A stretch of 64,000 nucleotides of DNA from Melitaea cinxia (GCF_905220565.1 NC_059399.1:17910501-17974500); one strand, 5' to 3'. Positions 1 through 12,003 are shown, counted from the stretch's first letter. The notes: generated from the sequence alone by a model not told the origin. Numbers and translations: made by a program.

Positions 1-1238
1 GTCAGCTTCGCGGGCTTTTTTTTTAAATTGTTAAGACTTTGGAGCAAACAGCGGTGACCATTGTTCTCCATATACACATTTAATATAAAATCTTTATGTT
101 TATTGTGTAGTAATGTTTTTGAGGTTTTGAATTGACCTGGATTATAAGAAAAAATTATAAAATTTACATTTTCATGATTTTACGAACGTTCAATCATTTA
201 GAATTGATATAGACTTGCAATTAGTCGATTACAAATAGTATTTCATAGTTATTCATATTTTATAATTTTTTACTTATACATTATTTCAATATAATATTTT
301 AAAACATTAATATTAGCCAGAAAGACAAAAAGACAAAGTTATTTATACAACGAGTTTTCAAAAACTTAAAAAAAAAATACTAAAATCAATGACAATAACT
401 TATTTTTTATATAAAATAATGATTATATATGATTCCTTTTTATAGAAATAAAAAGTAAAATCATTACCAAAACAGTTGATGATACCATAGTACGTGGCGT
501 AGATTCGCTTTTCGAAACCAAGCAAACTTAAATTGAGTAATTGAGATTACAAAGTGTGAAATTATTCAAATTATCGATTAAAATTAAAAACAAATATAAT
601 AAATAACAATTATATAGATCAATAATAACTTAACTACTGTAATACTTAAATTAATTTTATATAATAGGTACCATTATTTATTTCTGAGCACGTTGTATTT
701 TTTGTTGTCACAATCTTGTAAACTAGCAACATTAATCTGATAACACCTAACAAGCATATTTGCCATTAACTCCTGTTTTATCAGATGAGACACATCCCCT
801 GCGATTAATATAACAGGTAGCAACGGGACTCGTACAATGTCCCGACTTTTTTGTTTCATCTCGAAGGTTTCGACGAACTTTCAGATTATGAGCATATTCG
901 TTTTTAGGATACGAAACAAAAGGGCCCTTTTAATGTTTCTGGTTTGGTCCGTTAATTTGACGTTTAATAGTTTTATACTATAGTTATAGCAACAAATAAA
1001 AGTATTGAGATTGGGTAAAGAAAAATTTTATCGACGAAATTTTGTAGCAACAACTGCTACCTGACTAGGTAACTATCTCAACCACATAGAAGTTCACAGA
1101 TGGTTTGACTTACATATAAGAAAGTATTTATAGTCTTTATTATCAAAAAAATCTGTTCTTGAGCCTAATACTCATGTCGTATGTCTTTTTATAACTCAAT
1201 ATGTAACTCCAACATTCGGACTGCGCAAAGTAACCTTT
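1..1238. other. AT-rich sequence, no feature seen
   Basis: I see no convincing gene or repeat here. The only open frames are short and low in complexity. Confidence 0.5.
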
Positions 1239-2011
1239 TTAACCGAATTCAGAATTTTTGACTGGGTGGAGCGATTTCGACAAATTTTCTTTTAATCGAA
1301 AGGTGGTGTGTGTCATTTGGTCCCATTTAAATTTATTTGAGATCTAAAAATAACTTTTCGAGTTATATCTAATAATGCGTTTTTACTTGACGCTTTTTTC
1401 GTCGATCCATTGTATTATACCGCATAACTTTCTACTGGATGTACCGATTTTGATAATTCTTTTTTTGTTGGAAAGGAGATATCCCTAGTTTAGTACCATG
1501 ATAAGGAAACTAGGATCTGATGATGGGATCCCAGAGAAATCGAGGGAAACTCTCGAAAATCCGCAATAACTTTTCATTGTTTATCGTTGTGTCCATTTGT
1601 TATAAGTATTCTTTGACGATTAGCAGGAAAGTGGACATAGGATGCCAATCAAACCACCAATTGCAAATTCATGCGACGTTTCGATCCTTTATGATGATGG
1701 TCCAATAAAGGATCGAAACGTCGCATGAATTTGCAATTGGTGGTTTGATTGGCACCCTATGTCCACTTTCCTGCTAATTGTCAAAGAATATCCGCAATAA
1801 CTTTTTACTGGGTGTACCGATTTAGATAATTTTTATCGACGGCTGATGTTTATCATGTGGTCACAAATAAATTTTATCGAGATCTGATAACTACTTTTTG
1901 AGTAATCTTTGAAAACGCGTAGTTACTTGACTATTTTTTCGTCGATCTACGTTGTTACTCGTCAATGTAATTGAAGTCGGTTTTTTTTCGTTTGTGAGCA
2001 AACACAATTAT
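1239..2011 (+). mobile_element. HINE-F copy 1 (Helitron-like non-autonomous element)
   Basis: The copy starts with a diverged form of the AACCGACTTCAA terminus and ends with TTGAAGTCGG followed by a GTTTG..GCAAAC hairpin and ACACAATTA. The same ends are seen at 21661, 30501 and 59553. Short inverted ends plus a 3' hairpin resemble Helentron/DINE-type elements; that assignment is inference. The body holds repeats of about 140 bp around the phrase ACTGGGTGTACCGATTTTGA. It is interrupted by the foldback at 1608-1789. Confidence 0.6.
1608..1789. repeat. Near-perfect 85-bp inverted repeat (foldback), 12-bp loop
   Basis: The left arm 1608-1692 and right arm 1705-1789 are reverse complements apart from two positions that I can see. 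The loop is 1693-1704. The foldback lies inside HINE-F copy 1 and is flanked on both sides by the phrase TCCGCAATAACTTTT, either a target duplication or the normal boundary of the element's internal repeats. Transcription would give a long dsRNA hairpin. Confidence 0.9.
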
Positions 2012-2014
2012 TGG

Positions 2015-2405
2015 GTTATGGTATTCGCGTGTATAATAATATCTCACAAACGATTTTGAAATTGTCTCAACATAAATTTAAAGTGTTTATTAAAAAAAAA
2101 AAAAAAAAAACGAATAGATAAAGCGTATTATTCGGTGCAGGATTACATAGTTGATAAAGATGTGTGGACTTAGTGACGCTGTATTTCATGAAGATATTGC
2201 TAATTTTGTACTAAAACACAGTTTATATACCTATTATTTTTCAAAAGAGTAACTGCGGAGTTTATTGCCGATTCTTCTCTGGAGAATTTACATTCTGAAT
2301 CGGTGGTAGCTTCAGTTTTAACCAAATTTAATAATTTAATTTGTAAAATGACGATTCGAAGGTACCTATTTAAATAAAATTATTAGTGATTTTGATTTCG
2401 TGTGA
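2015..2405 (+). mobile_element. LINE-D 3' tail, copy 1
   Basis: This aligns over its length with 13868-14235: shared phrases include GGACTTAGTGA, TTTCATGAAGATATT and ACTAAAACACAGTTTATA, then a GCCGATTCTTCTC/GAATCGGTGGTAGC block, ending in AATAAA-TTATT and TTTTGATTT. The TTTTGA-rich end suits a LINE 3' tail. No coding part is present. An A run at 2092-2110 interrupts it. Confidence 0.55.
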
Positions 2406-2519
2406 AATAGCTTGTTATTATACGTATTCATAAAAATCATTTTGAATAAATCTATATACAATGTATACATACATACGCATACCTACATACATTCAGACAT
2501 CGGATAAAAATTTATAGAA

Positions 2520-2650
2520 ATTTAGAATACTTATTAAGAATTTAGAATATTTTTAATATTTTAAATTTAGAATACTTACTTAAAATTTAGAATATTTTTA
2601 ATATTTTAAATTTAGAATACTTATTTAGAATTTAGAATATTTTTAATATC
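2520..2650. repeat. 45-bp AT-rich tandem repeat, three units
   Basis: GAATACTTA recurs at 2525, 2570 and 2615, each followed by AATTTAGAATATTTTTAATA. It abuts the tRNA-like sequence. Confidence 0.8.
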
Positions 2651-2688
2651 TAAACATTTTTTTTTTGAATATCATATCAAAAATTGAC

Positions 2689-2760
2689 CGCTCCAGCGGG
2701 ATTCGAACCCGCGTCTCCGACTGACCGTGTCGGCGCTCTAGCCAATTAAGCTATGGAACG
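2689..2760 (-). pseudogene. tRNA-like sequence (tRNA pseudogene or SINE head)
   Basis: The minus strand folds as a 72-nt tRNA. The acceptor stem pairs CGTTCCA with TGGAGCG (one G-T), the D arm carries A-box TAGCTTAATTGGCTAGAGC, the anticodon stem pairs CCGAC with GTCGG, and the T arm is GCGGGTTCGAATCCCGC with a good B box. The anticodon loop reads ACGGTCA, so the invariant T33 is C and the apparent anticodon GGT is doubtful. It is flanked by inverted copies of an AATATCATATCAAAAATT-like phrase (2669-2686 and 2779-2797). A functional tRNA is unlikely. Confidence 0.6.
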
Positions 2761-2998
2761 ATGTACCCGCCAGAGCGAAATTCTTGATATGATGATTTCT
2801 ATTTTCGGTTTAAGCGAACCGTGGCACCGTCTATAGTGAGTTCTTTACAGAGACCCGTAACTATTCAAAGTTTCATATTACAATGAAAATCTTTGACAGG
2901 AGACGACACCATGCTATTTTTAATATGCACGATTTTATTTTTGTGTACCCACACATTAGGAATTCTAAACATTTTTGAATATCATATCAAAAATTGAC

Positions 2999-3036
2999 CG
3001 CTCCAGCGGGATTCGAACCCGCGTCTCCGACTGACC
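2999..3036 (-). pseudogene. Truncated second copy of the tRNA-like sequence
   Basis: Only the T arm, acceptor 3' strand and part of the anticodon arm are present. The left flank (from about 2964, TCTAAACATTTTTGAATATC) repeats the left flank of the first copy (from about 2649), so this is a segmental duplication or a second insertion of the same element, broken at the anticodon. Confidence 0.65.
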
Positions 3037-3059
3037 TTTCGCTTGCCGTGTGTGAATTG

Positions 3060-5356
3060 CATACAATTATACAATTATACATAAATTTTTTGTTATTTAT
3101 TTTATTATCATACAATACATTATCATACAATATCACATATTTATCGCTGCATGTGTGTAGTTATACTTGGATGATAGTTTAAATATGTAATTGTCCTTCA
3201 AACGGTTCGTGATCAATTCACAACACAGGTCAATGTCGATATAAGATGTGTGTGTGTGTGTGGGGAGGAAGGGGGATTTGACCACATTTAAAATGAAAAT
3301 TTTGTATATATAAAGCTAGCTGATATGCGCGACTTTGTCTTTCGTTTTTAATATATTACCAATGTTTGTATATGCAGAAATAATATCTTTCTAAAAATAT
3401 ATAGTATTATTGAAAATCGTTGTTTTTTAAAACTATACAAAATTGAAAATATTGTTATGTTTAGGTAAGGCTCAAGTATTTAAGATACAAAATCTAAACG
3501 TCCTAATTAAAATCTATGTAGTAGTATTCCTATATTTTAAGTTGCTACCGTGTTTCCGTATGTATGTGCAAATCTGTAAAACAGTTAGTTTTTAAGACCC
3601 TCATGCCATTATAATGATTGATAATTGTCAATTTAGTCATGATTTATGTATGAAATCAAACGCAATTAAATCCATTTGTTTAATCTTGTACTTAATATGT
3701 TTTATTATTAAAACTTTTTTAAACAACCTTTGAATTTATTCACTGGCAACTGCAATTGCTATTATACAAATCTGTAGCGACACCTACATATCTCGCAACA
3801 TACAAAGTAAAGTCTGACGTATCCATCGCGATATTAAAGTTATCCGAGCGATTGAAGATATATACAAGAACCCGAGAGCAAACGTTGGGGGGCAGTAGCC
3901 CACCAGACTCAACATCCGTCTGGTCAGAAGATCCTCCCTTTTGAATGGTGGATGAGGGACTTTACATCCCGTTCCTCAAACTACTCAAAAAATCGAAAAA
4001 TACTGAACTTGTTATTCGTGTCCATCGAAACAAAATACATATAAAATCGATATGTTAATGACGTTACGTTGAGTTTGTTTCGTTACACGGGTAAAAGTAC
4101 GGCAATGACAGTTTTGACAAACACGATTACGAATGAGAGACGCGGACGCCGTCAACAGATCTAAAAAACAAATATGAGATCAAATATTGATGAGTTCTCG
4201 AAATCTCCTCAACCGTTACCCCCGCGCATACGCTCTGCATACATTGTCGATGTTTTTTATAAATTATCTCGCGAGATATGCGCACGGCTACTAAATGACG
4301 TTCAACTTGGAAGACTCGCGTAGCTCTGTCAATCGCCTGTCGCCTTACATCACGCTTGAATAATTTATACGTTACCATAGCTCTTGTTCTTGCTTTTGAA
4401 ATAAATTTTTTTCTTCTGTGCATTAAAATTGAGAAGATTTTAGGTACACGACTGAAAGAAATAGTTTGATTGTGTACACGATCTCATAGTTACAGCGATG
4501 TTGAAATGCGAAGACGACACGTCGAAAAAAGTTATTAATATGAACGTTTATTAGTACAGATGGTCTAAATTTGTAACGCTCTCCAAACTAAAATTTTTGG
4601 CGATTTTTATAGGTAAACAAAAAAATTAAATAAAGCAACGAATTGAAAGAAAAATTTCAAACTCGTTTCGATCAATGAAAACTATACAATTTTTTTTTCG
4701 AATATCAAAAGTTCGAACGACTTAAGACCTCACATAAATCAAACAAGACAAAGCGAATAAGCGATGTGTGAATAGCCGCTCGTGGGGCACCGACTAAAGG
4801 GTTTAGCCATAATAAGAATATGATTTAGGGACACAATGAGGTACAAAGGCATCTACAGGTGCGACTTCTAAAGAAGCCTGATACGATCTCTGGATCTAAC
4901 ACGGCTGTATCGCCGTTACTCTGAACCGTTCTGCAGATTTATGCATTACGTGGCCTGAGCTTCCCACGTATCTAATAACAAATCGACCTGTCCCTTTGTT
5001 TACGATTATATTAAATCTTAAGCAGACGTTGATTTCTCGTTTGATAACTTGATTTTCTTTTAAGGCTATTGTTTGATTTGTCGCGAAATTAATATTAGTT
5101 TAAACGGTAATTGTTCATTGATTCCTAAAAAGGTGTAGCTATTTCCAATACACACATTATATCTTTATGTCTGTTTATATATCAACTATTCTTACAAAAT
5201 GATATACATATATTAACAAAACTTTATTTTTTATTTTTTCCTTGGTCCGTGGGGTCCTAGCGCTATAATAGCAAAAAGGTTATTCGACATCACAGGAGAC
5301 CGATGAGCTGGCAGCTACCCTGGAACGCTGCCAGTATCTATTATTTTAGTTATTAA

Positions 5357-5357
<1 letters not shown>
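3060..5357. other. No recognisable gene; simple repeats only
   Basis: A (TG)n tract lies at 3249-3262. A minus-strand open frame at 4127-4423 (98 codons, basic) has no motif I know. The rest is AT-rich with no repeat I can assign. Confidence 0.4.

Positions 5358-5396
<39 letters not shown>
5358..5396. repeat. (TA)n microsatellite
   Basis: An uninterrupted TA run of about 39 bp. Confidence 0.95.
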
Positions 5397-5399
<3 letters not shown>

Positions 5400-5402
<3 letters not shown>

Positions 5403-6879
5403 TTGCTACTACGAGTCTGAAATATGTATTTGTTAATCACATAATTATGTCAATGTAAATATAAATAAATAAATATATAACAAAACTGCTTCTATGTTAT
5501 TTGTGCTTTTTTATATATTAAGTTGTGTTAGTGCACAACTGGATGAATGGATGACTATAAAGTTCTAAAAACTCAAAATAAAATTACATTTACCATACTA
5601 ATGTGATTTTATATGGCTCCTAAAATGTGGATAAAAATAAATATTTCGTGAAATCAAGTAATTACTTAAAAAACTTTAGCATCACTTACTGAGTATAAAA
5701 TCACCAAATTCTGACTGATTCAGGTTTAGCTTCAAGCGCCATTTTGTAAAAATGTTTTTGGCCGATATCTCGGAAAGCACTTTAGGGCAAAGATAATGTA
5801 GTATGTGTATTTTTATCTAAATAAAACCGGTAAATGGGCCATAAATCGGAAACGGTACGTTTTACAAAAAAGTTTACAAGAAAAAAAGTTACGAAATTTT
5901 AATGTTTTCGTGCTAAGGTCTCTGGAGTAACTAGTAATATGTAATAATAAAATTAGCACAGAAAAATAATTAAATAAAAAATAGTTATGACTTTATAGTC
6001 ATATCTATGTATAACATATCAATGTATTTAGATAAAATAAATTATCTAACACGATTCTCGCTCTTTCAGTTAGTTCTATCAAGCTACCACTTAAACATCC
6101 CTTATTCATAATATCATTACCCACAGTGTGAGATAGTAAATAATTTATAAAGCTACGCATTCCAAATAATTAAAAGATGAATCAAGTTGAATCTCGTAGT
6201 CAACGCAGATAATGTGTAAGTCAAGTTGTCATGTCAACCCGTCGCCGCGTGACTAAGTGGCGACTACTGCGACGTTTGTGATGCAAAACTCCTCATCTCC
6301 TCAACTCGCTGATCACTGCAAAGGCAGTTGTCTGAAGTACACTTCAGTCGTAATCAAATTTTCTAATATATTTTTTTTGTCTTGTTAAGTCATTATTTTT
6401 TGGATCATTAAGACTTCGTTTCGTCGATCATTAGACGTTTGATGTTTGAGAAAAAAAAGTTAAGTAATTTTCGAGAACCTTTTGAACATTTTTAATAAGG
6501 AATTTATAACAAGTCATTTGTAACTAAAACGTCCTAAGCACAATTATAAAGTTCTGTTTACACGAACATTTATATGTTTGAATAGCTATTGCAAATAATG
6601 AACATATTTGTCTCTTTACTCCGCCTTTACTATAGTTTAATAGGGTGTCAATCAATCATTGCGCTAAGGTCACGTGTCAGAGTAATGAGTGGTGTCGATG
6701 CAGAGTAAACAAGCAAACATTCGGCGTGGGACCGCTCCGTCAATACAGCAGCGGGGAGCAATTCCCAGCGTCCTGTTGGTACAATACCGCAAATTTAACG
6801 AACATTCATCATTGTTCTAAATTCGAACAATGCAGAAATCGCAAATCTATTGTTCATTAACAATTATAAACGAAACAAA
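5400..6879. other. No recognisable feature
   Basis: AT-rich sequence with scattered short open frames and no domain or repeat that I recognise. Confidence 0.4.
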
Positions 6880-7155
6880 TCGATTGGTATTTAAATTTCG
6901 AAAATCGAATTGAACTCTTTAATAAAGTTCGTTTATGTGTGTAATTCGATATGATCGTTAACTCATTCGTTAGATCGTTCGAATTTTAGATTATTTAAAA
7001 TGTACCATTAATTTCTTTTTAAATACAAGTAGTCGATATTTAAAATTCGAATTAAACTTTTTGATAAAAAGTCTGGAGGTATATGTTTGTTCGATCGTTA
7101 GGATTTTAAATTATTTAAAATTGAATGTTAAATTATTTTTAAATACAAATAGAAT
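6880..7155. repeat. Two diverged direct repeats of about 140 bp
   Basis: Both halves contain the ordered phrases GATATTTAAA/GGTATTTAAA, TTCGAATT(G/A)AA, GATCGTT, TTTTAAATTATTTAAAAT and TTTTTAAATACAA. They look like an old tandem duplication. Confidence 0.5.
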
Positions 7156-7883
7156 TCTAATAAAGATCCCGTCGGGAGGTGATCGGCTCAGTTTTTAATT
7201 TGTCACTGGCCGACGGGACAATAAGCGGTATCAGACCCTAATAAAAGCTACCGCCCGCTAGCACGCGATAGATGTCCGCTAAATTAAACTATTGTGAATA
7301 CATTAGCAAGCCGTAGGGTCTTGTAGACCAGTTACTTTATCTATAAGAATTATGTTAATAAACAACAATTTTACGATGCATAGGTTGTACAGAAATATCT
7401 GACATATAAAATGGAGTTTAAGGGTGTAAAACTTTTATCTATTAATTACCGTTATACGTAACATATCCATATCGACAACCGATAAAACAAACCTGTAATG
7501 ATATCCATTGTATTGAAATAGACTTGTCAAACAAAACATTAATTTACGTGATCAGAAAGAATACGAAGACCGTAATATATTATAAATTCTCTAAACATAA
7601 TCAAGTGTCAGAAACACTCTCGCGGAGACAAAAAGCGGTATTATGACGTAGATAACCCTCTGACGAGTCGAATGTTTGAAATGTGTGTAATTAAAAGGCG
7701 ACGAGGCGATGCCGAGGGCCCTCCACGTTCGCACGCGCCTCGCCTCGCCTCGCCCTCGGTCGCTCTTCAGTACGCGTCGACAACTCCATGACGCTATTTA
7801 CAAAATGTCCTAATTTTTTTTAAATAGTTAATGTGACGATAGCTTTAAAATATTGTTTTAATGATGTTAATGTGTAATAATGT
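7156..7883. other. Intergenic, with a GC-rich CTCGCC patch
   Basis: Around 7700-7760 a GC-rich stretch contains CCTCGCCTCGCCTCGCC repeats, resembling the one at 38760-38830. An inverted CCCGTCGG/CCGACGGG pair lies near 7168-7217. No gene is seen. Confidence 0.4.
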
Positions 7884-7945
7884 TTTGACTAGCCCGTTCG
7901 CGCAGCTTATAGTGGCCCTGCTTTCGGTTCCGCGGGTTGCGGTTT
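7884..7945 (+). mobile_element. SINE head fragment (tRNA-like 5' end)
   Basis: GACTAGCCCGTTCGCGCAG with a following GTGGCCCTG-TTTC-GGTTCCGCGGGTTG resembles a pol III A box and decayed B box. A related head lies at about 43112-43165. Confidence 0.4.
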
Positions 7946-7989
7946 TTCAATTATATATTATTGTTTCAACACAATAATTATTATTAATC

Positions 7990-8012
7990 AAAATAATATT
8001 TTTTACAATTTT

Positions 8013-8043
<31 letters not shown>

Positions 8044-8226
8044 TCCGGCTAATCTCTGAAACCGTTAGACCGATTTTGAAGGGACTTTCACTGGCAGATA
8101 GCTGATGTAATAAGGAGTAACTTAGGCTTCTTTTATTTCAGAAAGTTTATTTATTTTATAACTCTGCGAACTGAATAATAACTTTTTTGTTAAATTCCAC
8201 GCGAATGAAGTCGCGAGCACAGCTAG
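7990..8226 (+). mobile_element. HEL-E Helitron, GTCT-microsatellite subfamily
   Basis: It contains (GTCT)n at 8017-8040, then TCCGGCTAATCTCTGAAACC, and ends in a CACGCGAATGAAGTCGCG hairpin region and CAGCTAG before T. It is very similar to 48974-49318. The 5' end is not clear. Confidence 0.65.
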
Positions 8227-8905
8227 TGTTGTATAAAATTCAATTTCTTTTCTTCAATTATTTATTATTTCCTAAATAAATAAATAAATAAATTGATTGA
8301 AATTGTACTATTCGTATTTGTTTATCTAATTATTAATTTTACTATTGTCTGAATTATTTGTATTTCTGGGTAGAATTTATCGATGATTTCTTATTAATGT
8401 GTTCTTTTAGCTTATCTTTGAATTGTTTTCTGTTGGAAACTTTATTGGTTTGTGTATTATCTGTATAAGTTTTGTAATAGGTTGTATTATTGTACCGCCT
8501 GTTTGAATCCTAAAAAAATATGAAAATATAATAGCTTTGTAGTCCTGTTTATCATGGGCATAGACAAAGTGCACGTGAGCAGAACATATTTCTAGGATGT
8601 ATTCCAAGTTCTGTCATTGAGACGTGCTTCATTAGAGGACCTATGTCACTGCCCTCGTGAGGCTTAGAAAAACTACACGATACGCCTCTAGTAATGTTTA
8701 GTTTCAAGCTTATTAGAGTAAAAAAAATTACTTCTTGTGTGAATGGACGTGAGCATTTAATTTAATTCATATTTCTAGTCATAATCTAAAATAACAACCA
8801 GATGGTAAGTACTACTATTTTTTGTTACTTTTACTGCTTAATTTTTTTAATCCTAAATTTGGAACGTTTAAACAAATAGACAATATTCTTGTTTTTGATA
8901 GTATA
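8227..8905. other. No recognisable feature
   Basis: AT-rich. An (AAAT)n tract lies at 8272-8292. No repeat is assigned. Confidence 0.4.
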
Positions 8906-9375
8906 CTAGCGACCCGCCCTGGCTTCGCACGGGTGCAATGCTGATACTAAATATACCACAGAATGTATTTCTAGTTGTCCCTGCATTTTAAATATGTAAT
9001 ATCTTCGAAAATATTCATTTAAATTACATGCTGTAAGTGGTCATATTGATATATATTAAATGTACAGTGTTCTTAATATATTGCGGACTTTTTATAGACC
9101 TTTTTAAGGTGTACAATAGTCTTCTACATTATTTTAATTTATCTCGTAGGGTTCGGTCAGAGTTTGTAATGTAAGCGCAAAAAGGTGTGTTTATTTACGA
9201 CATCACATTAGAAACCTCTAAAAATATCAGTGTTTTTCTACTATATTATGCATGTATTATACATATCAACCTTCCTCTGGAATCACTCCATTTACTAAAG
9301 AAAACCGCATCAAAATCCGTTGCGTAGTTTTAAAGATCTAAGCATACAGACAGCGGGAAGCGACTTTATTTTATA
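8906..9375 (-). mobile_element. HEL-E Helitron, minus orientation
   Basis: On the minus strand it ends in CTAG (8906-8909) preceded by a GCACCCGTGCGAAGCCAGGG-type hairpin. The other end (AAGTCGCTTCCCGCTGTCTG on the minus strand) abuts the next Helitron at 9376. It contains the family phrase AAAATCCGTTGCGTAGTTTTAAAG. Confidence 0.6.
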
Positions 9376-9664
9376 CTAGCTGACCCGGCGAACTTCGTAT
9401 CGCCTAACACTAACTTTATCGTATGGTATTAAAGTTCAAATTGACTTTTAAGTATTATCACAAATCTTTTGTATGGGAGTATAGAAAAGTGTTGTTTTTA
9501 GACTTTTTCAGGAAATTTAAATTTTTTTTTTGAATTTTTCTCTCCGTAAGAACCATCCTCGTACTTCAAGGAATATTTTAAAAAAATAATTAGCGAAATC
9601 GGTCCAACCGTTCTCGAGTTTTGCGCTTAGCAACACATACAGCGACTCATTTTTATATTATAGA
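9376..9664 (-). mobile_element. HEL-E Helitron, minus orientation
   Basis: Its 3' end is CTAG at 9376 with CGGCGAACTTCGTATCGCC nearby, and its 5' end is TCTATAATATAAAAATGAG near 9664. It is the same subfamily as 12275-12536, in the opposite orientation. Confidence 0.7.
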
Positions 9665-10500
9665 AGACTATGTAGTGATAATGACACTTAGAGGTGAAAG
9701 ACAGTACTACCCACGCCATTTCCCATTTCTTGGTTCCAAAACAATACCCTTTTGTTTTTTAGTATTCTTCGCTATGTCCGTACCGATTTTATAGCATCGA
9801 ATCCGATTCACATTCCAAAACAGCAGTAGCTGCATAAAACAATATTAAAAGCTATATAATGACGATTTAAAGGTCTTATCGAAGCCTACTTGGATAAAAA
9901 AGATTTTATTCGGTTTTATCGATTCCGTAGTTTTTTTTAAAGGAATTACAAATACAACCGTCTACACGTTTTATAAAATTTCTATGGAAAAAAAATGGTT
10001 TACGGATAAAACATTTAAACAATAACATTAAACAAAATTCCATTTAAACCAAGATGACTCAGTGAAGGGATCGTGGAGGGCTCGCGATATTAAGTTTGTT
10101 TTGTCTCGCGACGGGACTAATTTAAATTCGAAAGGCCGCAACACTCGGTCCGAAGGGTTCCGTAGCGGAGAAAGCTTTTATTTTTATTTGCAGACCTGAG
10201 TGCGAGCCTGCATAGACAAACAGTCGACTTGAAACAATAACGCCTCGCTGATTCCAACACAATCACACTTTACGTTACTCAGATTTATTACAGTTATACT
10301 TATTTTGGTGTATTTGCAAAAAATGATAAATGTCACAAAAAGCCGACACCCCGAAGCTAGCTAGTCAACGAAGAATCTTGACGTTATCCTGAAGTTAGCT
10401 TTTTACGTGCGTATATAAGTATACACACTTTTTTTAAAATTTATTTTCACTTTATTCTACATCACACACATAAAATTGTATGTAACAATTGTTGTACAGT
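9665..10500. other. No recognisable feature
   Basis: Mixed-composition sequence up to the RTE-A target site. No domain or repeat seen. Confidence 0.4.
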
Positions 10501-11472
10501 GGGAGTCTAACTCGCGACTCGTCGACGATGACCGTTCATGTCAATGACCAAAGAACAAGACCTATTTCCCTCCGGCGCGGGGTAAGACAGGGGGATGTAA
10601 TATCACCGAAACTGTTTACCACTGCGCTAGAGGATGTTTTTAAGACCTTGGATTGGGGGGAACGGGGCATCAACGTCAACGGTGAATTCATCTCTCACCT
10701 TCGTTTCGCCGACGATATTGTCATCTTTGCGGAGACGCTGGATGAGTTAGGCCAAATGCTGGCCGGCCTAAACGAGTCCTCCCGACGTGTCGGTCTCTGT
10801 ATGAACTTGGATAAGACGAAAGTTATGTTTAACAACCAAGTCATACCGATACCGGTATCGGTCGATGGTACCCTTCTCGAAGTTGTTCAGGATTATATTT
10901 ACCTAGGCCATACTATCCAACTAGGCCGCAACAACTTCGAGAAGGAGGCCGATAGGAGGATTCGGTTGGGCTGGGCGGCGTTTGGCAGACTCCGTCGAGT
11001 CTTCACTTCGAAGATTCCGCAATGCTTGAAGACAAAAGTTTTCGAGCAATGCGTCCTGCCTGTGTTAACATACGGAGCCGAGACGTGGACACTGACCAAG
11101 GGACTGGTCCACAAGTTTAAAGTCGCTCAACGTGCAATGGAACGGGCTATGCTTGGGGTCTCTCTCAAAGACAGGATCAGAAATGAGACTATCCGCGAGA
11201 GAACGAAGGTAACCGACATAGCCCACAGAATTAGCAAGTTGAAGTGGCAGTGGGCTGGGCATCTGTGTCGCAGGACCGATGGCCGTTGGAGTAGACGGGT
11301 CCTAGAGTGGAGACCGCGTCTTGGCAAACGCAGTGTGGGACGTCCTCCGGCCCGTTGGACCGACGATCTACGTAAGATTGCCGGTGTAGGCTGGATGAGG
11401 ATTGCGGAAGACCGGGATGTGTGGCGCGAACTTGGGGAGGCCTATGTCCAGCAGTGGACTGCGATAGGCTGA
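10489..11472 (+). pseudogene. RTE-type reverse transcriptase, C-terminal part
   Basis: The open frame has 327 codons, starting at a TTG in the flanking DNA, so the first eight or so residues are not from the element. The RT domain enters at the GVRQGDVISP motif (residues 31-40). The catalytic FADD box is at residues 73-76, and the RTE C-terminal region follows with GRPPARWTDDLRK and the ending EAYVQQWTAIG. The apurinic endonuclease domain and the first RT motifs are missing, so the protein cannot act alone. No frameshift or stop interrupts what remains. Confidence 0.95.
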
Positions 11473-11489
11473 AGTGAGTGAGTGAGTGA
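10513..11489 (+). mobile_element. RTE-A non-LTR retrotransposon, 5'-truncated copy 1
   Basis: The insertion is bounded by a 12-bp TSD, GGGAGTCTAACT, at 10501-10512 and 11490-11501. The 3' end has a (GTGA)n tail directly after the stop codon, typical of RTE-clade elements. The 5' part of the element (endonuclease and early RT motifs) is absent through truncation on insertion. It is almost identical to 31330-32242, with about half a dozen differences that I could count over roughly 910 bp, so both moved recently. Confidence 0.95.
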
Positions 11490-11516
11490 GGGAGTCTAAC
11501 TAAACAATTCTCTTTT

Positions 11517-11662
11517 TAATATTTTTATATAACCAGGTCGGCAAACAAGCGTACGGCTCACCTGATAGTAAGCGATTATCGTAGCTTATAGACGCCTGCA
11601 ACACCAGAAGCATTGCAAGCGCGTTACCGACCATACCACCAATTTCCCCCAGTATTCTTCAA
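11517..11662 (-). mobile_element. RET-C retroposon, partial
   Basis: It carries the family 3' end read on the minus strand: GCGTCTATAAGCTACG, TACTATCAGGTGAGCCGTACG and CTTGTTTGCCGACC. Confidence 0.7.
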
Positions 11663-11939
11663 GACAAACAAAATTATCGACCGAAAAACCATCAATATGA
11701 CGAGAAATGTAAAAAAAAAAAATGAAAATCTAAAAGGCTTATAAATTATCACATAATAAAGTGCAACAGTATAGGAAATATTATAATTTATTTATTTAAC
11801 ATTATTATTATATAACATTTATGTATTTTATATAATTGGCGAATAGAGAATACTGTTTTGACAATATTGACAGTATAAAATTGTCCTTCCGTGGCCATGG
11901 CTGCTGTAAGGTGTCCGAAACGTTGGGCTTTTAAAAAAA

Positions 11940-12003
11940 TAGGGACACCGCCTCAAATATGGAGCAGCCCGACTGGAGTAGTACCCCGACTTTACTGAAG
12001 ATA
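11940..12003 (+). mobile_element. RET-C retroposon, 5' fragment
   Basis: ATATGGAGCAGCCCGACTGG, AGTACCCCGAC and TTACTGAAGAT match the 5' part of RET-C. Confidence 0.5.

Noticed and set aside
2689..2760. Functional tRNA-Thr(GGT) gene
   Set aside because: T33 is replaced by C, GGT is not the usual eukaryotic Thr anticodon, and the unit is partly duplicated next door with flanking sequence, as for a repeat.
4127..4423. 98-codon minus-strand open frame, basic
   Set aside because: No recognisable domain, no homology signal that I can see and no repeat support; probably chance.
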